A DNA stretch of 57,909 nt from Lachnospiraceae bacterium UBA3762 (GTDB lineage Bacteria; Bacillota; Clostridia; Lachnospirales; Lachnospiraceae), in assembly GCA_002371615.1 (NCBI GenBank), contig DFGA01000043.1, positions 115,813 through 173,721 on the forward strand, read 5' to 3'. Made by a program: the position numbers and the translations under genes. Under the pieces are notes generated by a model. It made no database searches. It saw nothing but the letters and a program-made list of their open reading frames with translations, and was not told the origin of the DNA. Positions 1 to 7,403 of this stretch are shown in pieces (the stretch's first letter is position 1; each line of letters starts with the position of its first letter).

Positions 1-420
1 TAGCATCAAAGCGCTGGTCCATAGCGTCAAAGCGCTGATCCATAGCGTCAAAGCGCTGATCCATAGTTTCAAAGCGCTGGTTCATAGCGTCAAAGCGCTG
101 ATCCATAGCGTCAAAGCGCTGGTCCATAGCGTCGAAGCGCTGATCCATAGTTTCAAAGCGCTGATCCATAGCGTCAAAGCGCTGATCCATAGTTTCAAAG
201 CGCTGATCCATAGTTTCAAAGCGCTGGTCCATAGCGTCAAAGCGCTGATCCATAGTTTCAAAGCGCTGGTCCATAGTTTCAAAGCGCTGGTCCATAGCGC
301 CAAAGCGCTGATCCATAGTTTCAAAGCGCTGGTTCATAGCGTCGAAGCACTGATCCATAGTTTCAAAGCGCTGGTTCATAGCGTCGAAGCACTGATCCAT
401 AACGTCGAAACGCTGATCCA
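1..420 (-). repeat. Twenty tandem 21-bp repeats inside the coiled-coil gene
   Basis: Twenty consecutive 21-bp units, consensus on the plus strand tagcgtcaaagcgctgatcc plus a final a, fill bases 1-420 without a break in phase. Because 21 is a multiple of three, gain or loss of units keeps the frame open. Variation is mostly synonymous or confined to two alternatives (GCGTC versus TTTC giving DA versus ET; ATC versus GTC or GTT at the N/D-Q codons). Copies with the same combination of variants recur at intervals, which fits past duplication of blocks. Confidence 0.95.
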
Positions 421-472
421 TTTCGTTTTTCAATGATAAAATGACATTTGCTAATTCTTTAATCTCTGACAT
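1..472 (-). CDS. Heptad-repeat coiled-coil protein (partial, runs off left edge)
   Basis: The open frame starts at ATG 472, nine bases after an AGGAGG at 488-483; an in-frame ATG at 478 is only three bases from it, so 472 is preferred. About 17 unique residues (starting MSEIKELANVILSLKN) lead into twenty 7-residue repeats of the type MDQRFDA or MDQRFET, open through base 1, so the C-terminus lies outside the window. Met and Phe alternate at spacings of 4 and 3, the a/d pattern of a canonical two-heptad-phase coiled coil; positions between are charged or polar. I infer a long rod-like, probably oligomeric protein. There is no signal peptide in the visible part. Function is not recognised; similar repeat proteins in Firmicutes are mostly uncharacterised. 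Confidence 0.75.
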   Translation of the reverse strand, partial: MSEIKELANVILSLKNEMDQRFDVMDQCFDAMNQRFETMDQCFDAMNQRFETMDQRFGAMDQRFETMDQRFETMDQRFDAMDQRFETMDQRFETMDQRFDAMDQRFETMDQRFDAMDQRFDAMDQRFDAMNQRFETMDQRFDAMDQRFDAMDQRFDA

Positions 473-653
473 AATCATATACCTCCTGTTATCTACTTCG
501 TCAAAAAGATGCTAATTACAAATTACCGGTATCTCTTGGCGAAGTGATACGCCGGAAATGCTATGAGATGTGATCCAAATAATTCGTGAGAGAATCATAC
601 AACAGTATGGTACAACTGTCAATAATAATTTTACGCTATCGACAAGACAATTA

Positions 654-681
654 TTGAGTGTAAATCTGGCGATAGTATAGT
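654..681 (+). promoter_or_regulatory. Candidate promoter for the HD-GYP gene
   Basis: TTGAGT at 654-659 and TATAGT at 676-681 are separated by 16 bases. A better -10 match, TATAAT at 681-686, lies in the same stretch but gives a 21-base spacer. Either would start transcription about 25-30 bases before the start codon at 720. The 473-653 stretch on the other side has no convincing promoter for the repeat gene. Confidence 0.45.
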
Positions 682-719
682 ATAATATGTAAAAATCACG
701 AATCGTTGAGGAGACTGTG

Positions 720-2816
720 ATGCGTGCAGGCAAGAACGCAGAGGGCACAACTGAAAACAGAAAAGTACCAAGGTATGTGTATGTTATATTGCTCTCTGTC
801 TGCATAGCATCTTCCGCTCTTACTTCATATGTGGCAAGATCGGATGTGAGAGTGCTGATAGGTGAAAAGGTACTTATCATATCTTCGCTTACCGGTGTTT
901 TTTCTTCAGTAGCAAATATCTGCGCTATACTTCTGGTAGTGTTTTTTGATAAATTGGGTTTTATAACTGCTATCGCAGTCACGGTAGCCCAGTTTCCGGG
1001 TCTTATCATAGGACTTGTTTCAAATGAGACATTGAATAATCTTCCCGGTGTCTTCAGTCTGCTGCTTACAATTATGGTTGTCATTGTTGTCCGTAACAGA
1101 AATAAGCAGCTGGAACTATTTCGCAATTCCGAGGTCGAACATCTTCGTGACCAGCAAAAGCTTTCCCAAAGACTGTTCGAGCAGACCGCGACTGCGCTTG
1201 TTAATGCCGTAGATGCCAAGGATACGTACTCTCATGGACATTCGCTAAGAGTTGCCGAGTATTCGGAAAGAATAGCGGGGCTTATGGGTAAGAACGATGA
1301 TGAGTGCTATAAGATTTATTATGCGGCCCTTCTCCATGATGTCGGCAAGATAGGTATAGATGACGCCATTATAACCAAGAAAGGCCGGCTTACCGACGAA
1401 GAATACGAGATCATGAAGCAGCATCCGGTTCTCGGTAACCAGATACTCTCGAGTATAGGCGAGTACCCTTACTTAAGCATAGGTGCGCATTTTCATCATG
1501 AACGGTATGATGGGAAAGGATATCCGGACGGTCTTAAGGGAGAGGATATTCCTGAGATAGCAAGGATAATCTCGGTTGCCGATGCGTATGATGCAATGAC
1601 GAGCAACAGAAGCTACAGGCAGGCTATTCCGCAGCAGCTTGTAAGAGAAGAGATAGTTAAGGGAAGCGGAACACAGTTTGATCCGAAGATCGCAAAGATC
1701 ATGCAGCATATCATTGATCTTGATACCGAATACAAGATGCGTGAGAGGAGTGCATTTGCTGAATTTGCAGGAAAAGACGAGCTTGTGTGCGGAGAATTCA
1801 GAGACTCGATATCCGATGGGATACTCACTGATCCGAAACTTACGAAGATAAGCCTGCGCTTTACTCCGAATGACAATAATACCGACAATGCCCGACCTCC
1901 TGCGATTGTCTTGTTTGACTCACTTGATGCCAGATATCATGATGACGAGAAGACGATCAAGGATCTCTATTATTTTGAATACTGTGAGATAGGATTTGAC
2001 GGAAAGATAAAAGAGGAAGGATGCCGCAGGACACAGGTTGACATAACAAGGCGGGAAGGCGAAAAAACAGCAAAAGATTCAGAAAGCATCGAATACAGTA
2101 TTGAGGCCGTAAAGGTTAGGGATCATGTCCTTATCACGATAGATGACGGAACTTCTACCGTAAAGGTTACAGTGGCACTTCCGGACAGTTCGCGGTTTGC
2201 CTACCTTGGACTTACCGGTGAAAACTGCCTTATTGATGATGTACAGATCGACAAATCCGGGGAGAATGTACCGGATGATTACATTCCGAGGATCGCCGAG
2301 GAGATAAGTTTCATTGACGGTCCTGTAGGGGATGTTCCGAATGTACAGATCGACGGATACCGGACAAGTTCTACACAGGCTATACCGGTTGTCGACGGAT
2401 TGTCTATAGTATTTCATACCATGAGTCTTCCTACTGCAAGGCTTGTATGGCATTGCCCGTTCATTGTACTGTTTTATTCCTCGGATCTTATTCCGGAAGG
2501 GGAAGACTATAAAGAATTTGCTCTTATACGCATTGACGGCGAAAACTGGCAGAGCAGGGAGGTCGCAACTAACAGGCTGATCGTGAACAGAACTGATGAA
2601 TTTGATGGCTGGGATGCGTGGAAAGAGGCAAATCATGAGGGATTTGAGTGTACGGTTTCATTTGAGAGAAAAGGTGATGTCGTTGTTACTTCAACTAAGA
2701 ACAGAGGATTGTTTATAAGGAATATTACGACCGTAGTAGACGGAACGAAGGATATTTATGCTTGTATTTCGGGCGATCAGGTAGCTCTTACCAACGTCCG
2801 CATTAAGCAATCCTGA
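720..2816 (+). CDS. Membrane HD-GYP cyclic-di-GMP phosphodiesterase-like protein
   Basis: 698 residues. ATG 720 is chosen over GTG 717 because GAGGAG at 708-713 is six bases upstream. Residues about 15-130 contain about four hydrophobic segments, followed by a charged linker. An HD-GYP domain spans about 155-335: HD at 206-207 in HDVGK, paired His at 259-260, and GYP at 267-269 in RYDGKGYP; family members degrade cyclic di-GMP. About residues 385-698 form a beta-rich C-terminal region I do not recognise; a stretch near 505 (GLTGENCLIDDVQID) recalls concanavalin-like beta-sandwich modules, but this is weak. Predicted topology puts the HD-GYP domain in the cytoplasm. The 40-base gap to metF has no terminator, so read-through is possible. 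Confidence 0.85.
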   Translation: MRAGKNAEGTTENRKVPRYVYVILLSVCIASSALTSYVARSDVRVLIGEKVLIISSLTGVFSSVANICAILLVVFFDKLGFITAIAVTVAQFPGLIIGLVSNETLNNLPGVFSLLLTIMVVIVVRNRNKQLELFRNSEVEHLRDQQKLSQRLFEQTATALVNAVDAKDTYSHGHSLRVAEYSERIAGLMGKNDDECYKIYYAALLHDVGKIGIDDAIITKKGRLTDEEYEIMKQHPVLGNQILSSIGEYPYLSIGAHFHHERYDGKGYPDGLKGEDIPEIARIISVADAYDAMTSNRSYRQAIPQQLVREEIVKGSGTQFDPKIAKIMQHIIDLDTEYKMRERSAFAEFAGKDELVCGEFRDSISDGILTDPKLTKISLRFTPNDNNTDNARPPAIVLFDSLDARYHDDEKTIKDLYYFEYCEIGFDGKIKEEGCRRTQVDITRREGEKTAKDSESIEYSIEAVKVRDHVLITIDDGTSTVKVTVALPDSSRFAYLGLTGENCLIDDVQIDKSGENVPDDYIPRIAEEISFIDGPVGDVPNVQIDGYRTSSTQAIPVVDGLSIVFHTMSLPTARLVWHCPFIVLFYSSDLIPEGEDYKEFALIRIDGENWQSREVATNRLIVNRTDEFDGWDAWKEANHEGFECTVSFERKGDVVVTSTKNRGLFIRNITTVVDGTKDIYACISGDQVALTNVRIKQS

Positions 2817-2856
2817 CAGATACATATATTGCCTTTGACAGGCCTAGGAGAACAAA

Positions 2857-3735
2857 ATGAAGATTTCAAAACTGTTAAGCTCAGGACAAAACATGATGTC
2901 TTTTGAGGTTTTTCCTCCGAAGACAAGTGACAAATATGACAGTGTTCAATCCGCAACGGAAGAGATAGCAAAGCTGCGGCCGGCCTTTATGTCCGTAACA
3001 TATGGTGCCGGCGGCGGAACGAGCAAATATACCCTTGATATTGCAAAGAATATCGAAAAATCATACGGTGTACCTTCTCTTGCCCATCTTACGTGCGTGA
3101 ACTCCACAAAAGAAACCGTACGTGAGCGCATAGAGGATATGAAGGCAGCCGGAATACAGAATATCATGGCACTTCGCGGTGACCTCACTCCGGAGATGGA
3201 AAGTAAGCCAAGGAGTGAATGGGACTATTGTCATGCCGTTGAACTGATCCGCGACATCAAAGAGTACGGAGGCGATTTTTGCATAGGTGCGGCATGCTAT
3301 CCTGAGGTTCATCCGGAAAGTGCCAACCAGAAAGAGGACATAGCACATCTCAAAGAGAAGGTGGATGCCGGAGCAGAATTCCTAACGACTCAGATGTTTT
3401 TTGACAATAATCTGTTTTACAATTTTTTGTATAAAATCAGGGAAGCCGGCATTACCTGTCCGGTGATACCCGGAATAATGCCGATCACCAATGCCGGTCA
3501 GGTGGCGCGTGCGATACAGCTTTCGGGTTCTTTTATGCCTCAGCGCTTCAAATCACTTGTGGATGCTTTCGGTGATAACCCGAAGGCAATGTGTCAGGCG
3601 GGAATAGCCTATGCCACAGACCAGATAATCGATCTGTATGCTAACGGGATAAAGTTTGTACACGTGTACTCAATGAACAAGCCGAATGTTGCCGAAGCGA
3701 TCCTTACCAACCTATCGGAAATAGTTGTAAGATGA
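2857..3735 (+). CDS. metF: 5,10-methylenetetrahydrofolate reductase
   Basis: 292 residues, full family length. It reduces 5,10-methylene-THF to 5-methyl-THF, the methyl donor used by the MetH encoded just downstream. Family hallmarks are the N-terminal FEVFPPK (about 16-22), VTYGAGGG (about 47-54), the HLTCVN segment (about 77-82) and ALRGD (about 107-111), all part of the flavin TIM barrel. AGGAGA precedes the ATG by six bases. It overlaps the next gene by four bases (ATGA), so the two are translationally coupled. In many Clostridia this enzyme works with an electron-bifurcating partner; none is encoded next to it here. Confidence 0.96.
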   Translation: MKISKLLSSGQNMMSFEVFPPKTSDKYDSVQSATEEIAKLRPAFMSVTYGAGGGTSKYTLDIAKNIEKSYGVPSLAHLTCVNSTKETVRERIEDMKAAGIQNIMALRGDLTPEMESKPRSEWDYCHAVELIRDIKEYGGDFCIGAACYPEVHPESANQKEDIAHLKEKVDAGAEFLTTQMFFDNNLFYNFLYKIREAGITCPVIPGIMPITNAGQVARAIQLSGSFMPQRFKSLVDAFGDNPKAMCQAGIAYATDQIIDLYANGIKFVHVYSMNKPNVAEAILTNLSEIVVR

Positions 3736-4340
3736 CGGGACATGCGGGCATAAAATCATTTGATGAGCCACCCTTTAACGAAAGGGAGATACTTCGATAC
3801 GCTCAAAGTCCGGGGTGTACCGACAAGACACTTCTGGATTTGATGGAAGAGTGTATAGCCGAGTGCAAAAGATCAGCATCTTTTTCATACAGGGTTTCAT
3901 ACTGTATTCTTCCGATAGAAAGCCTGGATACCGATTCGGGCAGGATCAATATGGAGCATATAAGCCTGACGAGCCGCGATCTTGCAGGAAATCTTGAGGG
4001 CTGCCGCGAGGCGGTACTGTTTGCGGCAACCATCGGACCGGGGATTGACAGACTCATCAGAAAATATACGAAGCTCGATCCTGCCAAAGCTTTGTTTATG
4101 CAGGCAATCGGAGCCGAGAGAGTAGAATCGTTGTGCGATACTTTTTGCAGAACGTTTGAGAAAAAGCTTCGCCCACGATTTTCTCCGGGATTCGGAGACC
4201 TTACGCTCTCCATTCAGCCTGAAGTGCTGCGCATCACAAACGCGGTCAAGAACTTGTCGATAACGCTCGATAGCGGATTCCTGATGTCACCGAGTAAATC
4301 CGTGACTGCATTTTCTGGAATAGATTCTAAGGTTGAGTAG
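3732..4340 (+). CDS. Stand-alone MetH reactivation-domain protein
   Basis: 202 residues resembling the C-terminal SAM-binding activation domain of cobalamin-dependent methionine synthase. The glycine-containing ATIGPGIDRL (about 98-107), the MQAIGAERVESLCD stretch (about 121-134) and the C-terminal MSPSKSV (about 187-193) are typical. In E. coli this domain is fused to MetH; here MetH (next gene) lacks it, so this protein most likely supplies reductive methylation of inactive cob(II)alamin in trans. Start overlaps the metF stop by four bases. The last codons (…KVE, stop) are inside a long inverted-repeat element beginning at 4330, but the domain itself appears complete. Confidence 0.88.
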   Translation: MTGHAGIKSFDEPPFNEREILRYAQSPGCTDKTLLDLMEECIAECKRSASFSYRVSYCILPIESLDTDSGRINMEHISLTSRDLAGNLEGCREAVLFAATIGPGIDRLIRKYTKLDPAKALFMQAIGAERVESLCDTFCRTFEKKLRPRFSPGFGDLTLSIQPEVLRITNAVKNLSITLDSGFLMSPSKSVTAFSGIDSKVE

Positions 4341-4465
4341 CGCAGTATTCTCTCTAAAACGCGCTCTCGCTCCTTTCCAAGCGCAGCGGACGCTAGTGTC
4401 GACAAAACCTCCACAAGCGCCGGCGCTCTCCAAAGGTTTTAGAGAGAACATGCGCTACTCAACCT
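4330..4465. repeat. 136-bp element with 30-bp inverted terminal repeats
   Basis: Bases 4330-4360 (starting AGGTTGAGTAGCGC) are repeated in inverted orientation at 4436-4465 with only a few mismatches around the middle of the arm. The centre contains a perfect 12-base palindrome AGCGCCGGCGCT at 4416-4427. The left arm contains the stop codon of the upstream gene. No coding frame or transposase is present and no clear target duplication is visible. It could be a MITE-like element or a structured intergenic RNA; it has no T-run, so an ordinary terminator is unlikely. Confidence 0.85.
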
Positions 4466-4508
4466 GCCAGGTTTATGAATAAACAGATAACGCAAAGGGT
4501 TATATAAA

Positions 4509-6974
4509 ATGAACTTCAGAGAATTTCTTCGCGACAACTTTGTCATACTTGATGGCGGAATGGGCTCGCTCCTTCAGAAGAGGGGCTTAAAGCCCGGAGA
4601 GAAGCCCGAGACATTCAATATTCTCCATCCGGAGATCATCATTGATATTCACAAGGCTTATTTTGATGCGGGTTCAAACGTAGTATATGCCAATACCTTC
4701 GGCGCAAATCCATTCACTTTTCCCGATGATGACGAATTACAGACAATAATCGAAGCTGCGATAAAAAATGCAAGAGAAGCTGCAAGACTGTCAGACGAAG
4801 GCAGCGCTGAGAGTGCACTTCGTCCGAAATTCGTATCTCTTGATATCGGCTCCATGGGGCAACTCTTAAAACCTTACGGACAGCTGGAATTTGAGGATGC
4901 GGTTGCCGCTTTTGCCAAGGTTGTCCGGTTCGGAAGCAAGGCAGGTGCCGACCTTGTATCCATTGAGACAATGAATGACTGCCTTGAAACCAAGGCTGCG
5001 CTTCTTGCAGTTAAGGAGAACTGCGATCTTCCCGTTATTGTGACGGATGCTTTTGACGAGAACGGCCAGCTTATGACGGGAGCGACACCATCGGCAATGA
5101 CGGCAATGCTTGAAGGAATGGGCGCGGACGCTATCGGTACAAACTGTTCACTCGGCCCCTTCCAGCTACGCGGCGTTATCGCTGAGTTTCTCGAAAAGGC
5201 CTCGGTTCCGGTTATATTCAAGCCAAATGCCGGACTTCCGAGAGTAGAGGGGGGCGAGACGGTTTATGATGTTATGCCCGACGAATTTGCAGCGGAGGTC
5301 GTTCGTCAGATGGAGGCCGGAGTCAGGGTTGTGGGGGGCTGCTGTGGAACTACTCCCGAATATATCGGGAAGGTTTATGACCTGATGAAATCAAAAAGCC
5401 TTGCCCCGCAACCGGTTACGGATAAAAATCTCTCTGTAGTAAGCTCATATACCCATGCGGTCTATTTTGATAAAGATCCGATCCTTATCGGAGAAAGGAT
5501 CAATCCTACAGGCAAGAAAAGGTTTAAACAGGCTCTTATAGAGCATGATATGGATTATATATTAAACGAAGGTCTGCGTCAGGCTGACGAGAATGTTCAC
5601 ATTCTTGATGTTAATGTTGGAATACCGGATATTGACGAGCCGGCGCTTTTGACCGAAACAGTCAGAGAACTTCAGGCGGTAACGGATCTTCCGCTTCAGC
5701 TTGATACTTCTGATCCCGTGGCAATGGAGAGTGCGCTCCGTGCCTATAACGGTAAGGCGATGATCAATTCCGTAAACGGGAAAGAGGAAGTGATGTCAGC
5801 GATTTTTCCCCTTGTAAAGAAGTATGGAGGGTTTGTTGTTGCACTGACTCTTGATGAGAGCGGGATTCCCGATACGGTTGAAGAAAGGATCAATATAGCG
5901 AAGAATATTATCAAAACAGCCGAAGGTTACGGGATATCGAAAAAAGATCTAATCTTTGACCCTCTGTGCATGACAATAAGCGCAGACACAAGTGCCGCCC
6001 TTACGACACTTGAATGTGTGAGGATACTGCGAAATGAACTGGGAGTTCATACGTCTCTCGGAATAAGCAATGTGTCATTCGGTCTTCCGAAGCGTAATAT
6101 GATAACATCGGGAATGTTTGCGGCTGCCCTTGAGAGAGGACTTTCGGCTGCTATCATGAACCCTTTTGCACCTGAGATGATGACTGCATATCACAGTTAT
6201 CGCGCACTTCATAATCTTGACAGCAATTGTATGGATTTCATTTCCTTTGCCGAAGGATACGATGAAAAATACGGTACTGTACAGGCAAATGTATCATCAA
6301 CTGCCACTGTTAAAGACACAACCGGGAATCAGGCCGATATGACGGAGCTCATGACCGCAATAGTCAAGGGGCTTAAGGATCAGGCTTCAAAGATCACGGA
6401 TCAAATGACCGGGGAAGGGAAAGATCCTCTTGATATAGTATCAGCTGAAGTTATTCCGGCACTTAACATTGTCGGTGAAGGCTTTGAAGCAAAACGCATA
6501 TATCTGCCGCAGCTCTTAATGAGTGCGGAGGCTGCAAAAGAGGCATTCGGGGTCATCAAGGCAAAACTTGAGGCAGCTAAGGATAAAGGCAGTGTAAAGT
6601 CGAAGAATTCAGACTGTAAGATAGTGATTGCAACCGTAAAGGGAGATGTTCATGACATAGGCAAGAATATCGTAAAACTTCTTCTTGAAAACTACGGATT
6701 TGATGTTACGGATCTCGGTAAAGATGTTGCTCCCGAAGAAGTCCTTGCGGCTGTCACGGATCTTCACGCTGATGTCTGCGGTCTGTCTGCACTTATGACA
6801 ACGACGGTTCCGGCCATGGAGGAGACGATCAAACTGATACACGAGAAGGCAAAGTGGTGCAAGGTTATGGTAGGGGGTGCGGTCTTGACCCAGGAATATG
6901 CCGATAAGATAGGCGCCGATGCGTATTCAAAGGATGCCATGGGCTCGGTAAGATACGTGGAAAGTTTGTGTTGA
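4509..6974 (+). CDS. metH: Cobalamin-dependent methionine synthase lacking the activation domain
   Basis: 821 residues. Domain order: homocysteine/zinc-binding barrel (about 1-290; zinc cysteines in GTNCSLGP near 209-216 and in GGCCGTT near 276-282), pterin-binding domain (about 320-590; ERINPTGKK), cobalamin cap (about 615-700) and B12 Rossmann domain (about 705-821) with the base-off cobalamin ligand motif DVHDIG near 712-717. It transfers the methyl of 5-methyl-THF to homocysteine. E. coli MetH has about 1227 residues; the missing C-terminal part corresponds to the separate gene at 3732-4340. AAAGG lies about ten bases upstream of the ATG. No B12 or SAM riboswitch was seen upstream. Confidence 0.95.
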   Translation: MNFREFLRDNFVILDGGMGSLLQKRGLKPGEKPETFNILHPEIIIDIHKAYFDAGSNVVYANTFGANPFTFPDDDELQTIIEAAIKNAREAARLSDEGSAESALRPKFVSLDIGSMGQLLKPYGQLEFEDAVAAFAKVVRFGSKAGADLVSIETMNDCLETKAALLAVKENCDLPVIVTDAFDENGQLMTGATPSAMTAMLEGMGADAIGTNCSLGPFQLRGVIAEFLEKASVPVIFKPNAGLPRVEGGETVYDVMPDEFAAEVVRQMEAGVRVVGGCCGTTPEYIGKVYDLMKSKSLAPQPVTDKNLSVVSSYTHAVYFDKDPILIGERINPTGKKRFKQALIEHDMDYILNEGLRQADENVHILDVNVGIPDIDEPALLTETVRELQAVTDLPLQLDTSDPVAMESALRAYNGKAMINSVNGKEEVMSAIFPLVKKYGGFVVALTLDESGIPDTVEERINIAKNIIKTAEGYGISKKDLIFDPLCMTISADTSAALTTLECVRILRNELGVHTSLGISNVSFGLPKRNMITSGMFAAALERGLSAAIMNPFAPEMMTAYHSYRALHNLDSNCMDFISFAEGYDEKYGTVQANVSSTATVKDTTGNQADMTELMTAIVKGLKDQASKITDQMTGEGKDPLDIVSAEVIPALNIVGEGFEAKRIYLPQLLMSAEAAKEAFGVIKAKLEAAKDKGSVKSKNSDCKIVIATVKGDVHDIGKNIVKLLLENYGFDVTDLGKDVAPEEVLAAVTDLHADVCGLSALMTTTVPAMEETIKLIHEKAKWCKVMVGGAVLTQEYADKIGADAYSKDAMGSVRYVESLC

Positions 6975-7067
6975 TTTTTCATACTGTGGACATTATGATT
7001 ACTTTATTAAATAAATGTGATTTTAATTGTGTGTCTCTTAATTATTGGTGATGTAAGGGGGATGGTT

Positions 7068-7403
7068 ATGGAAGGTTTTGATTTTCTGGACAAGGATACA
7101 GGTCTTGAGTACTGCGGAGGCGATGACGAAATCTACCGCGAGGTAATCGAAGGATATCTTGAAGAGGACAGGCGCGCTGAACTTGCCGGGTATTATGATG
7201 CGGGAGATCTCGCAAATTACCGGGTTGTTGTTCATGCAATCAAATCGACATCTCTTACGATAGGAGCAGTTGAACTGTCGGAAAAGGCTAAGGCTCTTGA
7301 ACTTGCCGCAGCGGACGGCGATGCGGATTATGTCAGGGCACATAACGATGAAATGGTAGCCATGTATTCCGATATTCTTCATAAGATACAAGAGGCATTG
7401 TAG
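7068..7403 (+). CDS. Histidine phosphotransfer (HPt) domain protein
   Basis: 111 residues, essentially a single HPt four-helix domain. The phosphorylatable histidine is His56 in VVHAIKSTS, matching the HxxKS/G signature. ATG 7068 is preferred because AAGGGG at 7055-7060 is seven bases away; upstream in-frame GTG/ATG codons overlap that site. There is no kinase or receiver domain, so it would relay phosphate between proteins encoded elsewhere. It is followed directly (stop-to-start contact) by the helicase gene, so the two are probably co-transcribed, although a functional tie is not obvious. Confidence 0.8.
   Translation: MEGFDFLDKDTGLEYCGGDDEIYREVIEGYLEEDRRAELAGYYDAGDLANYRVVVHAIKSTSLTIGAVELSEKAKALELAAADGDADYVRAHNDEMVAMYSDILHKIQEAL

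Noticed and set aside
82..324. 80-codon frame reading as repeated LWISALK-type residues
   Set aside because: It is another frame of the 21-bp repeat block. The MDQRFDA frame begins after a strong ribosome binding site and stays open through the window edge.
1..420. CRISPR-like array
   Set aside because: Repeats are directly adjacent 21-bp units without spacers and are coding.
2817..4508. B12 or SAM riboswitch for the methionine genes
   Set aside because: No B12-box, kink-turn or S-box-like sequence is visible, and the gaps before metF (40 bases) and metH (168 bases, mostly the inverted repeat) do not hold one.
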